Source: Lachnospiraceae bacterium (lineage in GTDB: Bacteria > Bacillota > Clostridia > Lachnospirales > Lachnospiraceae). Taken from it: a stretch of DNA of 36,236 bases. The position numbers were made by a program, and so were the translations under genes. Below, in pieces: positions 7,627 through 15,150 of this stretch. The stretch lies in assembly GCA_017544285.1 (NCBI GenBank), contig JAFYEL010000127.1:1-36236 (forward strand). The letters run 5' to 3'. The notes under the pieces are model-generated. The model saw only the letters and a program-made list of their open reading frames with translations, was not told the DNA's origin and did not search any database. Each line of letters opens with the position of its first letter. Position 1 is the stretch's first letter.

Positions 7627-10600
7627 TCACTCCGAGGGCTGATCACGAAGGATATTTGCGATCCTCAGGCACTCTTCCGTGTCGATATCCCTGATGGCTT
7701 TCAGCAGAGGCTCAATATGTGCTTTGATGTCATCGGGATACGAATAGGTCTTAAGCCAGTTACCGACCCCTTCCATACCGTCGATATCGAGATCATTGCA
7801 GGTGTTCTCAAGCTCGTCCATAAGGGACATCAGGGTTTCATGGTCTATAAGGGGTTTGTCGGCAGCACCGGGCCCCTCATCACTGCCGTAAAATGCGGAC
7901 AGCTTCTCAAGCAGATCCCTATATACCTCCATTGTCCTTTCGTGATCGGAAAGTATGGTATCTATATCGTCTGCCTTACCGGCTTTTTCAAGAGCCTCCG
8001 CCATATCTCCAAGCTCCATGGCACCGATCTGACGGGAGCTGCTCTTAAGCGCATGTACCTTAATAGTATAATCCTTCCAATCCTTTTTTGTAAAGGCATC
8101 GGTAATGTCCGCCAGCTTGTCGGCTCCGGAGCTGTAGTACTCTTCGGCTATCTTGTCATAGAGGGCAACGGATCCCAAAGCTTTCAGAGCTGTGGCGGTA
8201 TCAAGGCCGTCTATCTTTGCCTTTACCTCTTCCGCCGTATCCGCCTGCACAGGCTCCACAGCCTCGCCTTCAACGATCTTTTCGGGAGGCAGCCACTTTT
8301 TCACCGCAGTTATGAGTGTCTTAACATCAATGGGCTTGGCGACGAAGTCGTTCATACCCGCTTCGGCAAAAAGACGTCTGGCCTCTTCCATTGCATTCGC
8401 CGAAAGAGCGATTATGACAGGCTTTTCCTGCCGCCCCTTGGTGGCTCTTACCCTGCGGGTGGCGTCCACTCCGTCGGTTCCGGGCATCATATGATCCATG
8501 AACACTATGTCGTAGTCATTTTGGAGTATCTTTTCAACGGCCTCATCACCGCCGCCGGCAGTGTCTATCCTGGCATTGAGAGGTGCCAGCAGTCCTCCCG
8601 CAATGGTGAGATTTATGGCGTTATCGTCCACTATCAGGAAGTTTGCGTCAGGAGCCGTGAAATCGATCTTAAAGACCTTTTCCCCGTCCACGGTCCTGAT
8701 GTCATCAAGCCTGCGGTTCAGCACGTGCACAAGGTTTATGGTTGTCTCGGGCTTGTGCATGATATGGAGGTTATCCAGATCCGTGGTCGTCGTTGAATCA
8801 AACTCCACCAGCATGCTGCCCTGGATCTCTTTATGGTTTTCAAGGAAGGTCCTGACCTTTTCGGAGTAATTCTCCTCCTCAAAGAACAGAAATTCCTCTT
8901 TGCCCGTGGGCACGTATTCCTCCAGAGAGGAAATAATGCTGCTCTCCACCCCGAGTCTTGAAGTCTCTCTTACGAAGACCTGGGATCTTATCTTTTCCTC
9001 TCCGAATATGAAGGCATGCTTGTTTTCCGCGTTTCTGACGGTGATATCGCTGGAGTCGTCCACAACCTTCTGGGGTACCTCAAACCAGAAATCGGAACCC
9101 GTACCATACTCACTGGTAACGCCGATCTTTCCTCCCATGGCCTCAACCAGTTTCTGGGAAATGGCAAGTCCCAGTCCGGTGCCCTCCACCGCTCTGTTGC
9201 GCCTGGAATCCACCTGCTGGAAGCTGACAAAAAGCTTGTCCATGTCCTCCTTCTTTATTCCGATACCGGAATCTATGACATGGTAGATCATGTTTACCAC
9301 GCCCTCGGATATGGGCTCGCTCTTCACATGGATCCTCACCCGTCCCTCATGGGTAAACTTCACGGCGTTGTTGGCCAGATTAATCAGGACCTGACGGATG
9401 CGCATCGCATCTGCCCTGAGTATATGGGGAATGGGATTTTCTATTATCACAAAGATGTCAAGGTCCTTGTCGCCCACTCTGGTGGCAAGAACATTCGCAA
9501 TGTCCGCAAGTTCCACAACGGGCTCATAGTTTTCTTCTATAATCTCCATCTTGCCGGACTCTATCTTTGAATAGTCAAGTATGTCGTTTATGATGTTGAG
9601 AAGATTTTTGCCGGAGCTCTGGATCTGCAGCAGACAGTCGGTCTTTCTGGCGGGATCGTTTTCCCTCATGGCTATCTCTGCCATGCCTATGACTGCGTTC
9701 ATAGGGGTCCTGATCTCATGGCTCATATTTGCCAGGAAGTCAGACTTCATGCGGCTGGCCCGCTCCAGCTCTTCGTTTGCCTTCTCCATGGCAATGATCT
9801 TGGTGATCGAATCGGTGGTGTCATGGAGGATATAAAGAGTACCTATGCGGGCGTCCTTTTTTCCCAGCTCTCTCACGTTGAGCTTGAAATAGTAATCCCT
9901 CTCGTAATTGCCGAATTTAATGTATTTGCTGCCCTGAACCATGGTGGTTTCGCCCACCCATTCCTCAAGCTTTGCTCTGTCCCTGAAGCTTTCCACAAGC
10001 TCCGCGGGCAGGGTGTTTCTGATCATATCGTTTATATGTATCAGGTCATCCCTGCGGTCGTAAAGGATGAGGCCGTCACTCATGTCGTTGGCAAAGCTGT
10101 CCAGAGACCATTCCTTCAGGCGGCTACGGCTGAAGAGCGCGGCGATGTAAAGGGTGATGATAATGCAGATATCGTTGATGATACAGGGGATCCAGACAGG
10201 CATTGTATACTTTACCGCCAGATATTCAGTGAGAGAATAGATTGCGAGCAAGATCGCAAAGGAAAGATAGACTGCCTTAAATATCCTGTGGGAAAGCTTT
10301 ATGCACGACGCCAGGATCAGTATCCCGGCAAGAAGACATATGTATGTTGCGAAACGATAGGAACGGTAACTTAAGAAAAGACCGGTGTTCTTGGAATCGG
10401 TAACTACCCACCAGGCCTTTCTGAAATGCATCCTTTTTGCGAATGAAAAAACACGGGCACCCTTGAACTGGATCAGTGCAAGATAGGTCTGGTATGCGCA
10501 GGAAACCGCGGAAACAATGAGCAGGACCGTATAGTTGCGGAACCTGTCCACGAGGATAATGGTCAGAAGTATAAAGAAGAAAGCCCAGGCACTTACTATA

Positions 10601-10797
10601 TAATAGGGCATCAGGACATTTGCAGCCTCCTTTGCGCTCTTTACGCCGAGAAGGAAGATGCACAGTATATTGCATACCAGGATCAGCGAGGATCCTATGA
10701 TATATCCGAGATTCTTTCTCTTAAAGGTCGTGGCTCTGATGATGCAGACAAGAACAGCGACCGACAGCACAATAAAAATGATCTTTAGAACATCCAT
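7627..10797 (-). CDS. 7TM hybrid sensor histidine kinase with receiver and Hpt domains
   Basis: 1056 residues. Seven predicted membrane helices fill about 1-222 (histidine-kinase N-terminal 7TM type), followed by a PAS-like region (about 230-330). The HisKA dimer has H360 (FLANMSHEIRTPMNAVIGM). The ATPase domain has N477 in NLANNAVKF, DSGIGI near 509 and GTGLGLAI near 540. A degenerate receiver-like stretch (about 590-700) lacks an evident phospho-Asp. A full receiver follows, with D726/D727-type acids near VDDN, D768 in VFMDHMMPG and K821. The C-terminal Hpt has H915 (KVHALKSSS). A complete His-Asp-His relay is therefore present in one protein, yet no matching cytosolic output regulator is adjacent. 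Start supported by AGGAG and by the promoter at 10821-10849. Confidence 0.93.
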   Translation of the reverse strand: MDVLKIIFIVLSVAVLVCIIRATTFKRKNLGYIIGSSLILVCNILCIFLLGVKSAKEAANVLMPYYIVSAWAFFFILLTIILVDRFRNYTVLLIVSAVSCAYQTYLALIQFKGARVFSFAKRMHFRKAWWVVTDSKNTGLFLSYRSYRFATYICLLAGILILASCIKLSHRIFKAVYLSFAILLAIYSLTEYLAVKYTMPVWIPCIINDICIIITLYIAALFSRSRLKEWSLDSFANDMSDGLILYDRRDDLIHINDMIRNTLPAELVESFRDRAKLEEWVGETTMVQGSKYIKFGNYERDYYFKLNVRELGKKDARIGTLYILHDTTDSITKIIAMEKANEELERASRMKSDFLANMSHEIRTPMNAVIGMAEIAMRENDPARKTDCLLQIQSSGKNLLNIINDILDYSKIESGKMEIIEENYEPVVELADIANVLATRVGDKDLDIFVIIENPIPHILRADAMRIRQVLINLANNAVKFTHEGRVRIHVKSEPISEGVVNMIYHVIDSGIGIKKEDMDKLFVSFQQVDSRRNRAVEGTGLGLAISQKLVEAMGGKIGVTSEYGTGSDFWFEVPQKVVDDSSDITVRNAENKHAFIFGEEKIRSQVFVRETSRLGVESSIISSLEEYVPTGKEEFLFFEEENYSEKVRTFLENHKEIQGSMLVEFDSTTTTDLDNLHIMHKPETTINLVHVLNRRLDDIRTVDGEKVFKIDFTAPDANFLIVDDNAINLTIAGGLLAPLNARIDTAGGGDEAVEKILQNDYDIVFMDHMMPGTDGVDATRRVRATKGRQEKPVIIALSANAMEEARRLFAEAGMNDFVAKPIDVKTLITAVKKWLPPEKIVEGEAVEPVQADTAEEVKAKIDGLDTATALKALGSVALYDKIAEEYYSSGADKLADITDAFTKKDWKDYTIKVHALKSSSRQIGAMELGDMAEALEKAGKADDIDTILSDHERTMEVYRDLLEKLSAFYGSDEGPGAADKPLIDHETLMSLMDELENTCNDLDIDGMEGVGNWLKTYSYPDDIKAHIEPLLKAIRDIDTEECLRIANILRDQPSE

Positions 10798-10820
10798 GAT
10801 AGTAACTCCTGTTTCATCTC

Positions 10821-10849
10821 ATTTTATCATAGCAAAGCCAGCGTATCAA
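10821..10849 (-). promoter_or_regulatory. Sigma-A-type promoter of the sensor operon
   Basis: On the minus strand, TTGATA (10844-10849) and TAAAAT (10821-10826) are separated by exactly 17 bp. The -35 overlaps the stop codon of the upstream metallopeptidase-like gene, so the sensor operon starts its own transcription right after it. Predicted start near 10814 gives a short leader of about 16 nt with AGGAG before the kinase ATG. Confidence 0.75.
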
Positions 10850-11535
10850 TCATGTACGTTTGCGTCTGTCATTTTATAAAACTCTTCCCGCCTCTCAAGC
10901 TGTGAGATCACATAATCGATGTTGAGAGTGTCAAGATAGCCTATGCGGTGCCAGGTGTTTTTCCCGTCCCCGACCGCCTTAAGCCTGGGCTCATACCCCG
11001 CCCTCAGCAGCTTTCCGAAACCGAAGTAGATGGCTGCCGTGTCCGTCAGCACCTCGTTCTCCAGGGTGTTCACCAGCTCTATGCCGCTCTCGTCCAGAAA
11101 GAAGTGGCAGAACTCGTGGATTATCACCGCCAGCACTCCCGGCACATCCCCTTCGTTATTCATATATAGCTCCATCAGAAACTGGCTTCCCAGCTTCTGG
11201 ATGCGCCCCGGAGGCATACCCTCCTTTGCCTCGTGGGCCCTGAGCATCACCTTATGGCGGTCATAGCCGCAGTGGGCCGCCACCTTCTGAAGGAAGATGT
11301 TCATTGCGTATTCGCTGTCCGGCTCTCTGCCCAAAATCTCCATAACATCCGCCGGAGCCTCAAAAGCCGGAAAGGGCCTTTTAAACCTGCCGTCCAGTTT
11401 GTCTATCGCCCTGTCGATCAACGCCCTGTCCCTGATGCCGTCAAAATCCGCTTTATTCCCTTTTATTTTTTCCCTGAGCCTGGGTATCCCGATCAGGATA
11501 AGAAAGAGCAGCAGGGCTCCTGTCAGCTTAGCCAT
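10846..11535 (-). CDS. Putative membrane-anchored zinc metallopeptidase (HEXXH protein)
   Basis: 229 residues; I do not recognise the family. An N-terminal hydrophobic stretch (about 4-18) could anchor or export it. The sequence VLAVIIHEFCHFFLDESGIE contains HEXXH (H140, E141, H144), the zinc-binding and catalytic signature of gluzincin-type peptidases. NEVLTDTAAIYFG, about 17 residues later, supplies candidate third ligands (E161 or D165). The gene starts 1 bp after the exonuclease III stop, so the two are probably co-transcribed, and its end overlaps the -35 of the sensor-operon promoter. Substrate and role are unknown. The catalytic call rests only on motif spacing; an inactive relative is possible. 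Confidence 0.65.
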   Translation of the reverse strand: MAKLTGALLLFLILIGIPRLREKIKGNKADFDGIRDRALIDRAIDKLDGRFKRPFPAFEAPADVMEILGREPDSEYAMNIFLQKVAAHCGYDRHKVMLRAHEAKEGMPPGRIQKLGSQFLMELYMNNEGDVPGVLAVIIHEFCHFFLDESGIELVNTLENEVLTDTAAIYFGFGKLLRAGYEPRLKAVGDGKNTWHRIGYLDTLNIDYVISQLERREEFYKMTDANVHD

Positions 11536-11536
11536 A

Positions 11537-12292
11537 TCAGTCCTTTATCAAAAGCTCCACGGGGCAGTGGTCCGATCCCTCGATGTCAGTGTGGATCAAA
11601 GCGTCCGCAAGCCTGTCATCAAGCCTTTTTGACGTAATGAAGTAATCTATGCGCCATCCTGCATTTTTTGCCCTGGCGTTGAACCTGTAGGACCACCAGG
11701 AATAAACATCTGCCTTGTCGGGATAGAAATATCTGAAGGTATCCGTAAAGCCGGAATCCAAAAGCCGCGTCATGCAAGCCCTCTCCTCGTCGGTGAATCC
11801 CGCATTCTTCCGGTTGGTCTTGGGATTCTTAAGGTCGATCTCCTCGTGAGCCACGTTCAGGTCACCGCAGAAGATCACGGGCTTTACGCTGTCCAGCTTC
11901 TTTATATACTCAAGAAAATCCGCTTCCCACTCCATCCTGTAGTCAAGGCGCTTCAGTTCGTTCTGTGAATTGGGCACATACACGGTGATGAACCAGAAAT
12001 CCTCAAACTCAAGAGTGATGAGCCTTCCCTCGTGGTCGTGGACATCCACTCCCATGCCGTAAGAAACGGACAGGGGCTCCTTTTTTGTAAAAACGGCGGT
12101 GCCGCTGTAGCCCTTTTTATCCGCGTAGCACCAGTACTGCCTGTATCCCGGCAGATCCAGGTCTATCTGGCCCTCCTGGAGCTTTGTTTCCTGAAGGCAG
12201 AAGATATCCGCATCCAGCTTTTCAAAGTTCTCCATGAAGCCCTTACCCACTATGGCTCTGAGTCCGTTAACATTCCATGAAACAAAACGCAC
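11537..12292 (-). CDS. xth: Exodeoxyribonuclease III (AP endonuclease)
   Basis: 251 residues from a GTG start. It cleaves DNA 5' of abasic sites and removes 3'-blocking groups in base excision repair. Exonuclease III motifs appear in order: SWNVNGLRA, IFCLQETK (metal-binding Glu), GYSGTAVF, VYVPNSQ, FCGDLNVAHEEIDL (catalytic Asp/Asn), WWSYR, WRIDYFI and SDHCPV (catalytic His). An ATG 8 codons upstream (12316) is possible, but the strong AAGGAGG lies inside that extension and correctly precedes the GTG at 12292, which also gives the family's usual MRFVSWNVNG start. No good promoter was found in the gap to its right. Confidence 0.92.
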   Translation of the reverse strand: MRFVSWNVNGLRAIVGKGFMENFEKLDADIFCLQETKLQEGQIDLDLPGYRQYWCYADKKGYSGTAVFTKKEPLSVSYGMGVDVHDHEGRLITLEFEDFWFITVYVPNSQNELKRLDYRMEWEADFLEYIKKLDSVKPVIFCGDLNVAHEEIDLKNPKTNRKNAGFTDEERACMTRLLDSGFTDTFRYFYPDKADVYSWWSYRFNARAKNAGWRIDYFITSKRLDDRLADALIHTDIEGSDHCPVELLIKD

Positions 12293-12405
12293 GATCTTTC
12301 CGCCCTCCTTTTTCATCTGTTAATCTGCATATTTTATACAATTTCAGCAACGTCGTTTTGTGCATTATTACAATTGTCTTCAAAAGGTCCCCGAAAATCT
12401 TTAGC

Positions 12406-12411
12406 TATAAT
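12406..12411 (+). promoter_or_regulatory. Possible -10 element for the 64-aa gene
   Basis: A perfect TATAAT faces the small plus-strand gene about 100 bp downstream. No acceptable -35 hexamer is seen at 16-18 bp spacing and there is no extended TG. An alternative sigma factor or activator dependence is possible. Low certainty. Confidence 0.3.
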
Positions 12412-12456
12412 ACCACTGGAATTTACAGGCTTTTTGGTATATACTTCACAGTGTAA

Positions 12457-12495
12457 GGGGTTAAGATATTATGTAACCCCACTTGGGCAAAGCCC
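12457..12495 (+). other. Structured leader with two hairpins before the 64-aa gene
   Basis: GGGGTTA (12457-12463) pairs with TAACCCC (12474-12480) around a 10-nt loop. Directly after it GGGC-AAA-GCCC (12485-12495) forms a second hairpin ending 2 nt before AAAGGAGG (12498-12505). The close stacking of two stems against the ribosome site suggests translational control or mRNA stabilisation. It does not match a riboswitch consensus that I can recall. Confidence 0.55.
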
Positions 12496-12510
12496 GGAAA
12501 GGAGGTTCAT

Positions 12511-12705
12511 ATGAACTACATCATTACACTTGATGATGGCAGGATATTCGGCGGATGGGATCCTATCGACGGAAACATGGTGATATTACCGGCTGAGCGA
12601 AGGAACCTCGCATACAGGATGCAGAGAACCGTTGCAATGCGCACCATCGAAAAGGTCGAGACCTTCACCAACGCAACATGCCAGATAGAAAGAATAGCTG
12701 CCTGA
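12511..12705 (+). CDS. Small protein of unknown function (64 aa)
   Basis: 64 residues, no recognised family, no signal peptide or membrane helix. The sequence opens MNYIITLDDGRIFGGWDPID, which looks like a beta-rich N-terminus, and has a basic middle part (ERRNLAYRMQRTVAMRT). A near-perfect AAAGGAGG lies 5 nt upstream, hairpins precede it and an intrinsic terminator follows the TGA within 8 nt, so this is a real single-gene transcription unit. It lies on the plus strand between minus-strand neighbours (exonuclease III and queF). Nothing in the context reveals a job. Confidence 0.8.
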   Translation: MNYIITLDDGRIFGGWDPIDGNMVILPAERRNLAYRMQRTVAMRTIEKVETFTNATCQIERIAA

Positions 12706-12712
12706 AAACTCG

Positions 12713-12745
12713 CACCCCTTCCGAAAAGGAAGGGGTGTTCTTTTA
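12713..12745 (+). terminator. Intrinsic terminator of the 64-aa gene
   Basis: CACCCCTTCC (12713-12722) pairs perfectly with GGAAGGGGTG (12728-12737) around GAAAA, followed by TTCTTTTA on the plus strand. It begins 8 nt after the stop codon. On the minus strand the flank is not U-rich, so it mainly serves the plus-strand gene, although it also faces the 3' end of queF. Confidence 0.9.
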
Positions 12746-13222
12746 TCTGTTATCTATTTTTTCGGGATACATATCATGTTCGGCAAGCCTCTTTACTGCC
12801 ATTTCCTCCCAGACTGTCCCCTTCTTTCCGTAATTTGCATAGGGATCTATGGATATACCGCCTCTGGGCATGAACTTACCCCATACTTCGATATACTTGG
12901 GATCCATCAGCTTTATCAGATCCTTCATGATGATATTTACCACATCCTCGTGGAAATCTCCGTTGTTCCTGAAGGAAAAGAGATAGAGCTTCAGGGATTT
13001 GCTCTCCACCAGCCTGTCACCGGGGATATAGGATATGGTGATGGTCCCGAAGTCGGGCTGCCCGGTAATGGGACAGAGGGTGGTGAACTCGGGGCAGTTG
13101 AGCTTTACGAAATAGTCGTTTCCGGGATGCCGGTTCTCGAAGCTTTCAAGAACCTCCGGTGCGTATTCGGACGAATATTCGGTTTCCCTGCCAAGGCGCT
13201 TCAGTTCGTCTCTGTCTCTCAT
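12743..13222 (-). CDS. queF: NADPH-dependent 7-cyano-7-deazaguanine reductase QueF
   Basis: 159 residues, the usual size of the short, unimodular QueF. It reduces the nitrile preQ0 to the amine preQ1 in queuosine synthesis. The active-site block [18 protein letters not shown] contains the nucleophile C50 and proton-donor D57. The QueF signature [20 protein letters not shown] (about 73-92) binds NADPH, and [16 protein letters not shown] closes the domain. The start overlaps the queT stop in an ATGA, so transporter and reductase are co-translated. No other queuosine synthesis gene (queC, D or E) lies in the window. Confidence 0.95.
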   Translation of the reverse strand: MRDRDELKRLGRETEYSSEYAPEVLESFENRHPGNDYFVKLNCPEFTTLCPITGQPDFGTITISYIPGDRLVESKSLKLYLFSFRNNGDFHEDVVNIIMKDLIKLMDPKYIEVWGKFMPRGGISIDPYANYGKKGTVWEEMAVKRLAEHDMYPEKIDNR

Positions 13223-13920
13223 AATGACACCTTTCTCATAAGCTTTCCGAAAACGGAGTACTTGATACCGCTGTCATATACATCCACTCCCTCGGCTTTT
13301 TTAAGCTTTCCGATGACAAAGTAGGTAAGGGGTGTGAAGAGCACCTCGTATCCCACCTTGAACAGATACTGGTAAAGTATCATGGAGAGCACCACGGAAT
13401 TCTCCATGGTTCCCCAGAAGGAAATGGTGATGAAGATTGCGGAGTCAAACAACTCTCCCACTACGCTGGAGCCTATGGTCCTGAACCAGAGTTTTCTGCC
13501 CTCGGTCGCTACCTTAAGCTTAGAGAGCACTATGGAGTTTGAGAACTCTCCGAAAAGATAACCGCAGAAGGACGCCAGTGCAACCCTGGGAGTCGTGCCC
13601 AGAACAGTCTCAAAGGCCTCCTGTCCCTGCCAGAAGGAGGGAGAGGGAAGGGCTATCACCGCCATATATACCAGCACGGCCAGCAGGGAGCTTACGAATC
13701 CCATCCATATGACTCCCCTTGTCTTTTCGAAGCCGTATACTTCCGTGAACACATCCGAAAGAATGTATGTCAAAGGGAAAAGTATCACAGCCGCAGGGAG
13801 CGTGATCCCTTCGCTTACCGCCCACATCTTGCCGGCTATAAGGTTTGACAAAAGGAGGCATGTTACGTACATGCCACATAATATGCAAAATATCTGCGAT
13901 ACATTTCTCTTTTCGCTCAT
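13219..13920 (-). CDS. Queuosine precursor transporter (YhhQ/QPTR family)
   Basis: 233 residues and about six membrane helices. The family features are the N-terminal [16 protein letters not shown], then [45 protein letters not shown] and [16 protein letters not shown]. Members import preQ0/preQ1 or related precursors. The ATG at 13920 was chosen because AGGAG lies 9 nt upstream and the family normally begins just before the first helix; a longer frame to 14049 adds only shadow sequence over the rpsI terminator. Coupling to queF supports salvage of preQ0, then reduction. No preQ1-I riboswitch motif is visible upstream; the pair lies only 38 bp after the rpsI terminator hairpin. Confidence 0.9.
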   Translation of the reverse strand: MSEKRNVSQIFCILCGMYVTCLLLSNLIAGKMWAVSEGITLPAAVILFPLTYILSDVFTEVYGFEKTRGVIWMGFVSSLLAVLVYMAVIALPSPSFWQGQEAFETVLGTTPRVALASFCGYLFGEFSNSIVLSKLKVATEGRKLWFRTIGSSVVGELFDSAIFITISFWGTMENSVVLSMILYQYLFKVGYEVLFTPLTYFVIGKLKKAEGVDVYDSGIKYSVFGKLMRKVSL

Positions 13921-13957
13921 GGTAAAAATCTCCTGTAAACCTTTCCATCTTAAACGA

Positions 13958-13996
13958 AAGAGCCGCTTTGGTGAGCAAGCTCCCCACGCGGCTCTT
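13958..13996 (-). terminator. Terminator-like hairpin after rpsI
   Basis: AAGAGCCGC (13958-13966) pairs perfectly with GCGGCTCTT (13988-13996). On the minus strand the stem runs into TTTCGTTT. It lies 28 nt after the rpsI stop and 38 nt before queT, so it probably ends the rplM-rpsI mRNA, with leaky read-through feeding queT-queF. Confidence 0.75.
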
Positions 13997-14023
13997 GTGT
14001 TTCGGATGGATTCGCAGTCTTCC

Positions 14024-14425
14024 TTATCTCTTTGAGAACTGCGGTGCACGTCTCGCTGCCTTGAGACCGTACTTCTTTCTCTCCTTCATACGAGGATCAC
14101 GGGTGAGGTATCCGGCCTTCTTAAGAGTGGGCCTGAACTCCTCATCGACGGTGAGAAGGGCTCTTGCGATACCGTGTCTGATGGCTCCGGCCTGTCCTGT
14201 GTATCCGCCGCCGCGTACGTTTACGAGAACGTCATACTTTGAAGCGGTGTCGGTAGCTGCCAGAGGCTGGCGAACTATAACCTTCAGGGTCTCAAGACCG
14301 AAATACTCATCGATATCTCTTTTATTTATCGTTACCTTGCCTGTACCGGGTACAAGATATACTCTGGCTACAGACGACTTTCTTCTTCCTGTTCCGTAGA
14401 ACCTGTTTCCAACTTTCTTAGCCAT
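14024..14425 (-). CDS. rpsI: 30S ribosomal protein S9
   Basis: 133 residues, close to the usual 130. It carries the S9 signature [20 protein letters not shown] and the conserved basic tail ending [11 protein letters not shown], whose last Lys-Arg reaches the P-site tRNA. The N-terminus [16 protein letters not shown] is typical. It follows rplM by 14 bp in the standard L13-S9 pair, driven by the promoter at 15022-15050. Confidence 0.98.
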   Translation of the reverse strand: MAKKVGNRFYGTGRRKSSVARVYLVPGTGKVTINKRDIDEYFGLETLKVIVRQPLAATDTASKYDVLVNVRGGGYTGQAGAIRHGIARALLTVDEEFRPTLKKAGYLTRDPRMKERKKYGLKAARRAPQFSKR

Positions 14426-14439
14426 TTTCTATCTCCTTC

Positions 14440-14868
14440 TTAAAAATCCAAGACTTCAGGCTTCTGAGCAGCCTGGTTGTGCTCCGGGCCGGCATATACA
14501 TAGAGCTTCTTGTACATCCTTCTGCCAAGGGGTCCCTTGGGAAGCATGCCCTTTACTGCAAGCTCTACAACCTGCTGGGGCTTCTTGGCGAGCTTTTCGC
14601 GAAGGCTGGTCTCTTTCATGCCACCCACATAATCCGAGTGATGATAGTAAACCTTCTGATCAAGCTTGCGTCCGGTAACCGTAACCTTATCGGCGTTAAC
14701 TACTATTACAAAATCTCCGCAGTCTGCGTTGGGAGTGTAGATGGGCTTATTCTTTCCGCGAAGGACCTTTGCCACCTCACTTGCGAGACGTCCGAGAGTC
14801 TTTCCCTCTGCATCCACCACATACCATTTTCTCTCGACGGTGGATTCGTTAGGCATATATGTTTTCAT
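14440..14868 (-). CDS. rplM: 50S ribosomal protein L13
   Basis: 142 residues, the family's normal length. Recognised by [40 protein letters not shown] and [22 protein letters not shown]13 is an early-assembly 23S rRNA binder. A leader of about 145 nt with its own promoter precedes it, as is common for rplM-rpsI units controlled by L13. Confidence 0.98.
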   Translation of the reverse strand: MKTYMPNESTVERKWYVVDAEGKTLGRLASEVAKVLRGKNKPIYTPNADCGDFVIVVNADKVTVTGRKLDQKVYYHHSDYVGGMKETSLREKLAKKPQQVVELAVKGMLPKGPLGRRMYKKLYVYAGPEHNQAAQKPEVLDF

Positions 14869-15014
14869 GATATTTACCTCTCAAATTACACTTATGCTGC
14901 TGTGCCGACTGCTGCGATGCTCCTCCTTTGCTCAGGATCCCACTCCCTCGCATCGGATCGGCCTCCGTGAGCACCGGGGTCGGGGCAGACCCAAAATGCC
15001 TGTAAGCCGTCAGA
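14869..15014 (-). promoter_or_regulatory. Structured 5' leader of rplM-rpsI, candidate L13 autoregulatory RNA
   Basis: About 145 nt separate the predicted transcription start from the rplM ATG. A stem with an asymmetric internal loop is visible: 14904-14908 pairs with 14958-14962 and 14915-14920 pairs with 14950-14955, enclosing a purine-rich loop with AAAGGAGGAGC. L13 leaders that bind L13 are known in Firmicutes; position and size fit, but I could not confirm the consensus. Confidence 0.5.
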
Positions 15015-15021
15015 CCGAATT

Positions 15022-15050
15022 ATGATACACTATGTATTCTCTTGTGTCAA
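15022..15050 (-). promoter_or_regulatory. Strong promoter of rplM-rpsI
   Basis: On the minus strand, consensus TTGACA (15045-15050), a 17-bp spacer and TATCAT (15022-15027). It lies about 60 bp downstream of the truA stop and explains how L13-S9 can be expressed apart from the ecf-truA genes. Confidence 0.85.
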
Positions 15051-15087
15051 GGGGGTTTTTATTGGATTTGGGGAAATAATATCGGGG

Positions 15088-15150
15088 ACAGGATTATAAT
15101 ATTCGAATTCAATCCACAGGATTATAATATTCGAATTCAATCCACAGGAT
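15088..15150. repeat. Perfect 28-bp tandem duplication over the truA stop codon
   Basis: The 28 bp at 15088-15115 are repeated exactly at 15116-15143, and the first 7 bp recur at 15144-15150. The unit contains an ATTCGAAT palindrome. Because 28 is not a multiple of three, the two copies are read in different frames by truA; the TGA stop (15109-15111) lies in the second copy reached. Confidence 0.95.

Noticed and set aside
7549..8796. Long plus-strand open frame (415 codons) opposite the hybrid kinase
   Set aside because: Antisense to the Hpt and receiver domains, with no family resemblance or start signals.
12457..12495. Known riboswitch before the 64-aa gene
   Set aside because: The two small stems do not match c-di-GMP, SAM, TPP, cobalamin or other consensus patterns that I can recall; it is reported only as a structured leader.
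13921..14023. preQ1 riboswitch before queT
   Set aside because: No A-rich tail and C-rich loop pattern of the preQ1-I class is present; the only structure is the rpsI terminator hairpin.
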